Source of the DNA: Bacteroidota bacterium
GTDB lineage: Bacteria; Bacteroidota; Bacteroidia; Cytophagales; Cytophagaceae
Direction of reading: 5' to 3'
Assembly (NCBI GenBank): GCA_023392125.1
Contig: JAEVZS010000009.1
Location: 62,001-126,000 of the forward strand
DNA: 64,000 nt
In this document: one piece after another, positions 45,544-53,608 of the stretch
Layout: each line of letters opens with the position of its first letter
How positions within the stretch are numbered: the stretch's first letter is position 1
Position numbers and translations under genes: made by a program
Notes under the pieces: model-generated
Database searches by the model: none
What the model was told of the DNA's origin: nothing
The model's input: only the letters and a program-made list of their open reading frames with translations

Positions 45544-46125
45544 TCATTGAGGAAGCTCAAATAACGGCAATGGTTTGAACGAAGCATATGGCTCTCCTAA
45601 TCTTTTCAGAATTCCCGCGTGTTCATTCAGATAGCTGTTAAATTCCCTTGCTTCACTATCATACCGGATGCGGTACAGGACAACTTCACTGTCTGCTTTA
45701 ATAATGTCATCTTTAAGCTCTCCGCTAAGCGCATTCTTTTCAAGCTCGGGAGTGTTTTCCGCAAATTCAAGCACTGAACGTATAAGCGCAGTTGTGGCAT
45801 TGTCATATTCGTCAATTGCTTCACTCGTCATTTCATATTGCTCATACCGTTGTGACAACAGTTCTCCGGTCCGGTCCTTAAGAGCCCGGAGCTCGGCTTC
45901 GTCATGATTTTCTGTATAGGATATCTCAAGCAGCAGGCGGTTAATATCAGCAATTTTCTGATTGTCTGACTGAATCATTGCTGTCCAGGCTTCATTGACT
46001 CTGGTGAGCATTCTGTCCACATTCTCAATACTCTTTTTCTTACGGGAAGACTGAAAACCATATTTTGAACAGGAGGTACTCCACAAAAGAATAAAAAGCG
46101 AGAGGACAAGCAGATTTAATTTCAT
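45544..46125 (-). CDS. LemA-like lipoprotein, second copy
   Basis: 193 residues with a lipoprotein signal (LFILLWSTSC). The mature part is almost all helical: MIQSDNQKIADINRLLLEISYT, 'RYEQYEMTSEAIDEYDNA', 'TPELEKNALSGELKDDIIKADSEVVLYRIRYDSEAREFNSYL' and an end FKPLPLFELPQ. The last two parts match the LemA pattern (conserved YNxAVxEYN-type helix, then FKxKPxF), so I call it LemA-like, a four-helix fold. The function is unknown. It is a paralogue of the gene before it, which it overlaps as ATGA. Confidence 0.65.
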   Translation of the reverse strand: MKLNLLVLSLFILLWSTSCSKYGFQSSRKKKSIENVDRMLTRVNEAWTAMIQSDNQKIADINRLLLEISYTENHDEAELRALKDRTGELLSQRYEQYEMTSEAIDEYDNATTALIRSVLEFAENTPELEKNALSGELKDDIIKADSEVVLYRIRYDSEAREFNSYLNEHAGILKRLGEPYASFKPLPLFELPQ

Positions 46126-46727
46126 AGTTCTAATGAAAAGACGGGTTTGCTTTTAAATGAACTATATGGTTCACCCATTTGTTGCAGCTGCTCCCGATAA
46201 CTGACAACAAGATGATTAAACTCCTTCGTCCAGCGGTCGTATTTTACCCTGAAATAAATAACTTCGTTGTCAGCATCCTGAATAGAAGTAACCAGCTGAT
46301 TTGTTATGCTGTGGTGCTGCAAATCCGGAGTTTGCTGAACAAAAGAAAATACTGCTTTCAGCAATTCCTCACTTAACTGATCGTACGTATCGATTTGCTC
46401 GGAAGTCATAGACTCCTGCTCGTACCGGGAAGCCTGTACTTCATCGGTTCTTTTTTGCAGATCTTCCAGCGCAATGGGGTTATAGGACTGTGTATAGGAG
46501 GCTTCAAGCAGCAAACGTCTTATATCATCAAATTTTTGATTATCTGAAACAATCATTTCCTGCCAGATTGTATTCAGACTATCATTGGTAACTGTCAGTT
46601 TACCGGCCAGGCTTTCATCAGAAAGCTCTTCCTTTTGCTCCTCAACAATCGTTTCTTTCTGAGCCTGTTCTGTGCATGCGGTAATCAGAGCAGCTAAAAA
46701 CAGAATAAGTATATATGACTTTTTCAT
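46122..46727 (-). CDS. LemA-like lipoprotein, first copy
   Basis: 201 residues with a lipobox ending at LAALITAC. After an acidic linker (KEELSDESLAG) it follows its downstream paralogue closely: MIVSDNQKFDDIRRLLLEASYT, RYEQESMTSEQIDTYDQL, 'TPDLQHHSITNQLVTSIQDADNEVIYFRVKYDRWTKEFNHLV' and FKSKPVFSLEL. The C-terminal pattern is LemA-like. Both copies should be exported and anchored, probably in the outer or inner membrane facing the periplasm. It lies 24 bases downstream of the acyl-CoA dehydrogenase gene and is probably in its operon. Confidence 0.67.
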   Translation of the reverse strand: MKKSYILILFLAALITACTEQAQKETIVEEQKEELSDESLAGKLTVTNDSLNTIWQEMIVSDNQKFDDIRRLLLEASYTQSYNPIALEDLQKRTDEVQASRYEQESMTSEQIDTYDQLSEELLKAVFSFVQQTPDLQHHSITNQLVTSIQDADNEVIYFRVKYDRWTKEFNHLVVSYREQLQQMGEPYSSFKSKPVFSLEL

Positions 46728-46751
46728 GATATTTTTTCCTGAATATAGAAA

Positions 46752-47933
46752 TTATCCCTTAAATGCGGAAATACCGGTCACATCTGCTCCGGTTACCAGC
46801 AGGTGGATATCATGAGTTCCTTCATAAGTTACTACAGATTCGAGATTCATCAGATGCCGCATAATACTGTATTCACCGGTGATTCCCATGGCGCCATGGA
46901 TCTGCCTGGCTTCTCTGGCAACGGAAAGCGCCATAGCCACATTGTTTCTTTTGGCCATTGATATCTGGGCAGAAGTAGCTTTTCCCTCATTTTTCAGCAG
47001 ACCCAGACGCCAGACGAGCAACTGTGCTTTGGTAATCTCGGTAATCATTTCGGCCAGTTTTTTCTGGATCAGCTGAAAAGAAGCAATGGGCTTATCAAAC
47101 TGGATTCGTTCTCCTGCATACCGAAGGGCAGAATCATAGCAATCCATTGCCGCTCCCAGCGCTCCCCAGGCAATACCATACCGGGCACTGTCCAGACAGG
47201 CCAGCGGTCCGCGCAGGCCATCGGCGAGCGGAAGCAGGTTTTCTTTTGGTACTTTAACATCCTGAAAGACCAGCTCACCGGTAATACTTGCTCTGAGCGA
47301 CCATTTATTTTTGATTTCCGGTGCAGAAAAGCCTTCCATACCTTTCTCTACAATCATCCCCTTGATCCGCCCTTCTTCATTTTTTGCCCAGACCACGGCA
47401 ATATCGGCAATCGGAGAATTGGTAATCCACATTTTCGAACCGTTAAGCAATACATAATCCCCCATATCTTTGAAGTGCGTAAGCATGCCGGAAGGATTGG
47501 AGCCATGATCAGGTTCTGTCAGTCCGAAGCAGCCAATCATATCACCCGATGCCAGAGCCGGAAGATACTTGCGTTTTTGTTCCTCGCTTCCAAAAGTATA
47601 AATAGGAAACATAACCAGACTGCCCTGTACGGAAGCGGTTGAGCGCATACCTGAATCTCCGCGTTCGATCTCCTGCATCATGAGGCCATAGCTGATATAA
47701 TCAAGGCCTCCACCACCGTATTCCGGTGGGATAGTCGGACCGAAAACACCGGCTTCTCCGAAACGTTTAACGAGAAATTCAGGAAACTCTGCCTTTTGTG
47801 CATAGTCCTCTATGATTGGTGTGATTTCTTTTTTGACGAAGTCTCTTACACTATTCCGCACAAGTTTTTGTTCCTCAGTAAGCAAATCGTCAAGATTATA
47901 GTAATCAGGACTCTCAAAAGTATCAGTATGCAT
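46752..47933 (-). CDS. Acyl-CoA dehydrogenase, glutaryl-CoA dehydrogenase type
   Basis: 393 residues. FAD enzyme of the acyl-CoA dehydrogenase family. It matches glutaryl-CoA dehydrogenase more than the fatty acid enzymes: 'RSTASVQGSLVMFPIYTFGSEEQKRKYLP', GCFGLTEPDHGSNPSGM, KMWITNSPIADIAVVWAKN, and catalytic Glu in YEGTHDIHLL. Such enzymes convert glutaryl-CoA to crotonyl-CoA in lysine and tryptophan breakdown. Divergent tryptophan dioxygenase next door fits, but glutaryl-CoA requires many further steps not encoded here. A promoter with both boxes lies upstream. Confidence 0.88.
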   Translation of the reverse strand: MHTDTFESPDYYNLDDLLTEEQKLVRNSVRDFVKKEITPIIEDYAQKAEFPEFLVKRFGEAGVFGPTIPPEYGGGGLDYISYGLMMQEIERGDSGMRSTASVQGSLVMFPIYTFGSEEQKRKYLPALASGDMIGCFGLTEPDHGSNPSGMLTHFKDMGDYVLLNGSKMWITNSPIADIAVVWAKNEEGRIKGMIVEKGMEGFSAPEIKNKWSLRASITGELVFQDVKVPKENLLPLADGLRGPLACLDSARYGIAWGALGAAMDCYDSALRYAGERIQFDKPIASFQLIQKKLAEMITEITKAQLLVWRLGLLKNEGKATSAQISMAKRNNVAMALSVAREARQIHGAMGITGEYSIMRHLMNLESVVTYEGTHDIHLLVTGADVTGISAFKG

Positions 47934-47964
47934 AAAAGTTGTTGTTTAAAAAAAATTAATTATA

Positions 47965-47993
47965 CAAATTTACAACATCATATACGTAACAAA
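47965..47993 (-). promoter_or_regulatory. Bacteroidota promoter before the acyl-CoA dehydrogenase gene
   Basis: On the minus strand TTTG (47990-47993) is followed after 17 bases by TAAATTTG (47965-47972), a full match to the -33/-7 pattern. The start codon is 31 bases further on. Confidence 0.65.
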
Positions 47994-48004
47994 AGTTCTT
48001 CGAG

Positions 48005-48967
48005 ATGCAATCCACTGAAATTGATGAAAAGCTTCTTCAGCTTATAGACAGGCTAAAGGAAAAATACGAGGCAGACGGCCAGGATCTTAGTATTCATCTT
48101 GAGGGAGTATATTCGAAGGATTACCTGAAATATTGGGAATATATTCATCTGGATACCCTGCTTAGTCTGCAGAATCCGGTTACAAGTTTTCCTGATGAGT
48201 TCATTTTTATTACCTATCATCAGATTTCGGAGCTGTACTTCCGTATGGTACGACATGAGCTTTCGCAACTGAGAGAGACAGCCTCTGTTGATGCTGACTA
48301 TTTCAAAGTCCGGTTAAAACGGATTAACTGGTATTTCGGGCAGCTTATTCAGTCTTTTGATCTGATTTCGGTGGGACTGGATCAGCAGCAGTTTTTAAAA
48401 TTCAGAACAGCATTGTACCCGGCCAGCGGATTTCAGTCGGTTCAATACCGTATGATTGAGATTGCCTCTACCGATCTTATCAACCTGGTTGACAAGAAAA
48501 CCCGGGACTTTTTTGAAGATTACAGTGCGCTGGAAGAGCTTTTCAAAAATATTTACTGGAAACAGGGAGCTATAGATCTTGATACAGGTAAAAAGAGTCT
48601 TACACTCCGGCAATTTGAGGAAAAATATGAACAATTGCTGTTAAAGCAGGCACATGAGTTTCAGAATAAGAATCTCTATGCGATATATAAGCGTCTGCCC
48701 TTTGATATTCAGAAAAATCCTGAAATAGTCGCATTGCTAAGAAGCTTTGATACGAATGTAAATATTAACTGGCCACTTGCCCATTACAAATATGCCGTAA
48801 AATATCTGCACAAGGAATCGGTCAATTCAACCGGCGGTACTAACTGGCAAAAATACCTGCCGCCCAGATTTCAGAAACGGATATTTTTTCCTGATGTATG
48901 GAGCGAACAGGAAATTAATGAGTGGGGTAAAACCTGGGTAGAAGCGGAAGTGCTGCAACAAAAGTAA
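48005..48967 (+). CDS. Tryptophan 2,3-dioxygenase
   Basis: 320 residues. Heme enzyme that opens the indole ring of tryptophan to N-formylkynurenine. It has the distal site FITYHQISELYFRMVRHEL (His72), and a C-terminal part 'WPLAHYKYAVKYLHKESVNSTGGTNWQKYL' with the proximal heme His and the GTGG-like substrate loop. It is divergent from the acyl-CoA dehydrogenase gene. No formamidase or kynureninase gene is in the window. Confidence 0.9.
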   Translation: MQSTEIDEKLLQLIDRLKEKYEADGQDLSIHLEGVYSKDYLKYWEYIHLDTLLSLQNPVTSFPDEFIFITYHQISELYFRMVRHELSQLRETASVDADYFKVRLKRINWYFGQLIQSFDLISVGLDQQQFLKFRTALYPASGFQSVQYRMIEIASTDLINLVDKKTRDFFEDYSALEELFKNIYWKQGAIDLDTGKKSLTLRQFEEKYEQLLLKQAHEFQNKNLYAIYKRLPFDIQKNPEIVALLRSFDTNVNINWPLAHYKYAVKYLHKESVNSTGGTNWQKYLPPRFQKRIFFPDVWSEQEINEWGKTWVEAEVLQQK

Positions 48968-49008
48968 TTTTCTGTTTCTTTTGTCGTTATTACTCAAATT
49001 AATCAGAA

Positions 49009-50865
49009 GTGAATCTTCGGATCTTTTTATTGGTATGTCTTAATTTCGCTTGTTTCTTATCGACTTACGCGCAGCTGACAAAAGTACAAACCTGGTATGA
49101 CAGCAATAAAAAACTGCTGAAGGAAGAGTATTTTGTCTTATCCTCAACCCCAACTGTTCTGGACAGTCTGTATACGGCCTATTTCCAGAATGGCAATATT
49201 CGTATCCGGGGGCATTATAAATCAAACAAAGCTACAGGTGTCTGGGAATATTTTTACCAGAGTGGTTCGCTGAAAATGAAAGGTACCTTGAGGAATAACC
49301 TTAACGAAGGTCATTGGGTCTTTTATTATGAAAATGGCAACCTCACGATGGAAGGGCCTATGCAAGCCGGCAAGAAAACCGGAAAATGGTTTTTTTACTA
49401 TGAAAACGGTGGAAAAAAATCTGCCGGAGAATATGCGGAAGACCTGAAATCCGGCTTGTGGAACTATTATTATGAAGATGGCAAATTCAAAGCGCAGGGA
49501 AATTTTTTAAAAGACAAAGGAAAATATACAGAGTACTATACATCCGGGAAAGTAAAAAGTGAAGGAACCATAGAATATGGTCAAAGCAATGGTCTGTGGA
49601 AATATTATTATGAAAATGGCCGGTTAAAAGCGGAAGGCTATGAAAAAAACGGACAGAAATCCGGAATGTGGAAATACTACCATGAAAACGGGGCTCTTGC
49701 CAGTCAGGGAGCATATGAAAACGGACAGTCTGTCGGACAGTGGAAATATTTCTATGACAATGGCATTATCAGCTCGGAAGGAGAAGAAAATAACGGACAA
49801 AAGGATGGTTACTGGAAATCGTACTACAGAAGCGGGTCCTTTAAGGGAGAGGGGAATTTTGAACAGGGAGAAGGTCTCTACAAAGAATACCATGAAAATG
49901 GAAAGCTGAAGATTGAAGGGTATATCAAAAATAATCAGAATCAGGGGCGCTGGCGCTACTATTATGAAACAGGAGAGCTTGAAGGAGAGTGCTATTTCAA
50001 TACGGGTGATGGTAACTATACCGGTTACTACCCGGATGGAAAACTGAAAATGGTAGGAAGAATTGAGGACGGGAAAAAAGTAGGGATATGGGAACTATAT
50101 AAAGAAGACGGGGCCCTGTCAGGATACTATAAAACATATTATGAAGATGAAGTACCGGTATTTGCACCTGTTGAGGAGAATATAAAGGATACTGTACGAA
50201 CCGATTCATTGCTGCCCTATAAAAAGCCGGAAATCAAAATTCCCAAGAAGAAATCGCGATATTTTGCACGTAAAATAAATGAGTTCAGAGGGTTCATTCC
50301 AAGTACCAATCCCTTGTCTCCTTTATTCGGGTCGCTTCCTTTTAGCCTGGAGTATTATCTGCAGGAACGACTTGGATATGAGATTAATGCTAGCTGGATA
50401 AGAAACCCGTTTTTTCGGCAACCATACATAAATGAAGATTTACGCAAAGGCTTTTCTGTCCACCTTCGACAGAAGTTTTATCAGCCTGATCAGGATAAAG
50501 GTATGTATTACTTTGGTCATGAAATACGATACTCCAATGTAAATCATAAGGTTGTATATATAGACAGCGTGACAGCCAACCATGAAATGAAGAAAATAGG
50601 GGCATCGGAGCAATTGTACGAGTACAGCATTTTAATCGGTAACCGGCTGATGCGTGATGCGCATAGCTATGGCTATACATTTGATATCTTTGTAGGAGTT
50701 GGTATCGGCTACAGATCCGTTAAACGTCATTATGATGACAGGATACTTGATAAGAAGTTTGACCGCCTGAACTTCTCTAATGTATCCGTACCGGTTAGAA
50801 TCGGTGTGCACTTCGGTTATGCGCTGGACAAAAAGAAAGTATACAAGAAACTGGGAATCTGGTAA
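49009..50865 (+). CDS. MORN-repeat exported protein with C-terminal barrel-like domain
   Basis: 618 residues with a signal peptide (MNLRIFLLVCLNFACFLSTYAQ). Residues ~45-375 are about 14 MORN_2-type repeats of ~22 residues with the pattern G-x-W-x-YYYENG-x-L-x-x-EG. A short acidic linker is followed from ~400 by 'FARKINEFRGFIPSTNPLSPLFGSLPFSLEYYLQERLGYEINASW', then amphipathic strands (YGYTFDIFVGVGIGYRSV, VPVRIGVHFGYAL) that look like an outer membrane barrel. It may present the repeat surface at the cell exterior. The function is unknown; similar MORN proteins are often misannotated as YwqK antitoxins. Confidence 0.82.
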   Translation: MNLRIFLLVCLNFACFLSTYAQLTKVQTWYDSNKKLLKEEYFVLSSTPTVLDSLYTAYFQNGNIRIRGHYKSNKATGVWEYFYQSGSLKMKGTLRNNLNEGHWVFYYENGNLTMEGPMQAGKKTGKWFFYYENGGKKSAGEYAEDLKSGLWNYYYEDGKFKAQGNFLKDKGKYTEYYTSGKVKSEGTIEYGQSNGLWKYYYENGRLKAEGYEKNGQKSGMWKYYHENGALASQGAYENGQSVGQWKYFYDNGIISSEGEENNGQKDGYWKSYYRSGSFKGEGNFEQGEGLYKEYHENGKLKIEGYIKNNQNQGRWRYYYETGELEGECYFNTGDGNYTGYYPDGKLKMVGRIEDGKKVGIWELYKEDGALSGYYKTYYEDEVPVFAPVEENIKDTVRTDSLLPYKKPEIKIPKKKSRYFARKINEFRGFIPSTNPLSPLFGSLPFSLEYYLQERLGYEINASWIRNPFFRQPYINEDLRKGFSVHLRQKFYQPDQDKGMYYFGHEIRYSNVNHKVVYIDSVTANHEMKKIGASEQLYEYSILIGNRLMRDAHSYGYTFDIFVGVGIGYRSVKRHYDDRILDKKFDRLNFSNVSVPVRIGVHFGYALDKKKVYKKLGIW

Positions 50866-50934
50866 AGCCATAATAACTTTACTTTGTCCACTCTTTTTTT
50901 ATAGAATACCCGGTTGTGAAATAGTGGCAGAATC

Positions 50935-50960
50935 GGCCGGATAACTTATCCGGCCTTTTT
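50935..50960 (+). terminator. Terminator after the MORN-repeat gene
   Basis: GGCCGGATA pairs perfectly with TATCCGGCC around a 3-base loop, followed by five T. It is 69 bases after the stop codon. Confidence 0.92.
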
Positions 50961-50995
50961 GTGTTTAAGGATAGATTATCAAGTATTCTGTCGGG

Positions 50996-52825
50996 ATGTC
51001 TCATGTTTTTCATAACAAAGCTGCGGTCAGGGCATTAATTCGATATGGAAAAGCATTTTGTCTGATCGGAATTATTATCCCCCTTATCAACCTCATAATA
51101 CGGATATACAGTCCAACGCTTTTAGAGAAAATAATAGCAACAGGTATTGTTGTTATCAATCCGTTATCTGCCATACTTTTTTTCCTGCTGGGTATTGCCC
51201 TATGGCTTGTACGGCATGAGCATACCAAAGGAATAAGCCGTACCGTCTCAATATGTCTGGTCGCAGTTGTACTGTCTGTAACGGCTCTGAAAGCTGTAAG
51301 CTATATTGTAAACTGGAATTTTTCCATTGATGCCTTTCTTTTTGGCGATTATGCCTGGATACGATATGGTGAAGTATCAGACAGCTTATGGAGTCAGCAT
51401 TTTCCATATATTCTGATCAGCTTTATTCTGGTTTCTCTTTCCATTCTGTTTATAGATACAACCAACTCTTATCTGATAAGCTACTCACAGCTATTGAGCT
51501 ATGTCATGATCTTGCTTGCAATGGTCAATGTCTATGGATATGTGTTCCAGATTGAAATACTATACGGACGAAGCGGAGAAGCGCTTCCGATGTCTCTTCT
51601 TGCTGCCATTACATCATTTTTTTTGTCAGCGGCAGTTTTGTTTCTGCGTCCGTATAAAGGTTCAATGCGCTTATTAATCGGAGCAAATCCCACAAAAGTT
51701 ATTTTAATACGCTTCTTTGCTCTTTTAGCCCCGTTGATACTGGGTTGGTTTGAAACGATAGGAGAAAGAAGAGGATATTATTCCCAGGAATTTGGGAAAG
51801 CTATCCTTACGACATTCTCATTTGCCCTGACTATGGCTTTGCTTGGTGTAAAAGCTGAAATTCAGTATACATACAGGGTGCATAAAAAAAGGGTTCTGCA
51901 TCATATAAAACAGGAAAGAAAACGCTTGCGGCGGATTCTGAAACACTCGCCTACATACATCAATATTGTGGATGTAGAAAAAGACAGGCTGGTTTATTCA
52001 AATGTAGAAAAGGGAAAGTTACTAAGAGGAGAGAAGGAGTCAGCATCAGATAATGGTTTTATGAAAAGGCTGGAGAAAGCTGCGAATCGGGATGATCGGG
52101 AAAAGCTGGAAAAGGCAAGACAGAAAATAAAAACCATGGGAGTAAATGATTATGAAGAGATCGAGTACAGAATCATTGATTCGGAAAGTAAAACACGCTG
52201 GCTTTTCTCAAGGAGAATAGTGTTTAAGCAAACGAAGGGCAAGGTACGTCAGATTCTTATGAATACCGTTGATATTACAAAGCAAAAGGAACAGGTTGAA
52301 AAGGTAGAAAGCCAGGAGAGAAAGATTGAACGAGTTAATAATGAATTAAAAACAACCAGAAAAGAGCTCGAAAAAGCAAACGAGACTCTAAAAAGCAAAA
52401 CGGATATTTTGACAGCCGGAGATCTATTCTACCAGGCATACATGAACGAAAGTTTTTTGCCTATTGTCCGAATCGTATTCAGGGATATTGACAATCTTGA
52501 TACCATTGCTACAAAAGAATACATTTCTGATCAGATTCTTAACCATGCAACAATATCAAAAGCCAATAACAGCCTGCTGAAGGTGTGCTCGTTAAATGAA
52601 AGCGGCAGGCTGGAAAACGTAAAACTGAATCAGTTCTGGCAAGCTCCTGAAACTGAAAAGAGAAAAATCCTATATTCATTCATTGAGAACGGTTTCCGGC
52701 TCCGTGCTATCCGCTTTAAAGCGGGATTTTCCCATCATGAATTTATGGATGTTTCTGCATCTATAACAGGTGTAGTAAAAGACAAAAAACTTTACGGATT
52801 CTGGATTACCATAAATAGCGGATAA
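50996..52825 (+). CDS. Membrane sensor with PAS domains and no output domain
   Basis: 609 residues. About eight hydrophobic segments in the first ~290 residues form a membrane sensory region. It is followed by a basic stretch (HKKRVLHHIKQERKRLRRILKHSP), a PAS/PAC domain (~310-430, ending DITKQKEQ), a coiled coil (~430-480, EKVESQERKIERVNNELKTTRKELEKANETL) and a C-terminal PAS-like domain (~485-609, ending MDVSASITGVVKDKKLYGFWITI). No histidine kinase, GGDEF, EAL or phosphatase domain follows, so it may signal by protein contact or pass information to a separate partner. It has a good terminator just upstream and stands alone. Confidence 0.75.
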   Translation: MSHVFHNKAAVRALIRYGKAFCLIGIIIPLINLIIRIYSPTLLEKIIATGIVVINPLSAILFFLLGIALWLVRHEHTKGISRTVSICLVAVVLSVTALKAVSYIVNWNFSIDAFLFGDYAWIRYGEVSDSLWSQHFPYILISFILVSLSILFIDTTNSYLISYSQLLSYVMILLAMVNVYGYVFQIEILYGRSGEALPMSLLAAITSFFLSAAVLFLRPYKGSMRLLIGANPTKVILIRFFALLAPLILGWFETIGERRGYYSQEFGKAILTTFSFALTMALLGVKAEIQYTYRVHKKRVLHHIKQERKRLRRILKHSPTYINIVDVEKDRLVYSNVEKGKLLRGEKESASDNGFMKRLEKAANRDDREKLEKARQKIKTMGVNDYEEIEYRIIDSESKTRWLFSRRIVFKQTKGKVRQILMNTVDITKQKEQVEKVESQERKIERVNNELKTTRKELEKANETLKSKTDILTAGDLFYQAYMNESFLPIVRIVFRDIDNLDTIATKEYISDQILNHATISKANNSLLKVCSLNESGRLENVKLNQFWQAPETEKRKILYSFIENGFRLRAIRFKAGFSHHEFMDVSASITGVVKDKKLYGFWITINSG

Positions 52826-52836
52826 TGTTTTAACAT

Positions 52837-52856
52837 TGTATACTCTTTAGTATACA
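52837..52856 (+). repeat. Inverted repeat upstream of the carbonic anhydrase gene
   Basis: TGTATACT pairs with AGTATACA around CTTT. It lies 11 bases after the sensor stop and 22 bases before the carbonic anhydrase start. It could be an operator or a weak terminator. Confidence 0.4.
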
Positions 52857-52878
52857 TCAATTTCAAGTTAAATACTGT

Positions 52879-53517
52879 ATGGCAGAATTAATCAAAGAAT
52901 TATTAAACGGAAACGTACGCTGGGTCGAAGGAACCCTTCAGCGCTCTCCGGATTTTTTCGAAAAACTCTCTCAGGGACAGACTCCTGACTATTTATGGAT
53001 CGGATGCTCAGATAGTCGTGTTCCGGCAACGGAAATCACCAATTCTTTGCCAGGGTCTATTTTTGTGCAAAGGAATATTGCCAATCTGGTTGTACATACT
53101 GATTCCAATCTTTTAAGCGTAGTCAACTATGCTGTTAAAATCTTAAAAGTAAAACATATCATCGTGTGCGGACATTATGGCTGTGGTGGAATAAACGCCG
53201 CGATGAGCAATAAAAACTTCGGATTTCTGGACAACTGGCTAATGCACATCAAAGATGTGTACCGGCTCCATGAAAAAGAACTGGATAGCATTGCTGATAT
53301 CAGCAAACGTTCTGACAGGCTGGTTGAATTGAATGTAATAGAGCAGGTAAACAACCTTGCAAAAGTTTCCTTTATCCAGGAGGAGTGGGCTGAAGGCGAA
53401 TATCCGTATATACATGGCTGGGTATATGGTCTGAAGGATGGCCTGATCAGAGATCTGAAAGTAACGAGAAACTCTCCGGCTCATTTGCAATCAGTTTATC
53501 GGTACGGAGTAGAGTAG
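52879..53517 (+). CDS. can: Beta-class carbonic anhydrase
   Basis: 212 residues. Interconverts carbon dioxide and bicarbonate. Zinc ligands are Cys43, Asp45 or Arg47 dyad partners in GCSDSRVP, His99 and Cys102 in VCGHYGCGG. The C-terminal 'WVYGLKDGLIRDL' is typical. It sits convergent with the accBC operon and could supply bicarbonate for biotin carboxylase, an inference from proximity and chemistry only. Confidence 0.95.
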   Translation: MAELIKELLNGNVRWVEGTLQRSPDFFEKLSQGQTPDYLWIGCSDSRVPATEITNSLPGSIFVQRNIANLVVHTDSNLLSVVNYAVKILKVKHIIVCGHYGCGGINAAMSNKNFGFLDNWLMHIKDVYRLHEKELDSIADISKRSDRLVELNVIEQVNNLAKVSFIQEEWAEGEYPYIHGWVYGLKDGLIRDLKVTRNSPAHLQSVYRYGVE

Positions 53518-53539
53518 AATAAAAAACAATGTAAATAAA

Positions 53540-53573
53540 AAACCTGAAGCTTGCTGTACAAAGCTTCAGGTTT
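53540..53573. terminator. Terminator between can and accC
   Basis: A 13-bp perfect stem AAACCTGAAGCTT / AAGCTTCAGGTTT with an 8-base loop. The T-tract is longer on the minus strand, so it mainly ends the accC operon and may also serve can. Confidence 0.85.
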
Positions 53574-53608
53574 GATATGGAATTAAGTCCTACTGATAAC
53601 AGCTGGCT

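Noticed and set aside
49009..50865. Toxin-antitoxin system (YwqK-type antitoxin)
   Set aside because: The match is only to generic MORN repeats; the protein is exported, has a barrel-like end and no toxin gene is adjacent.
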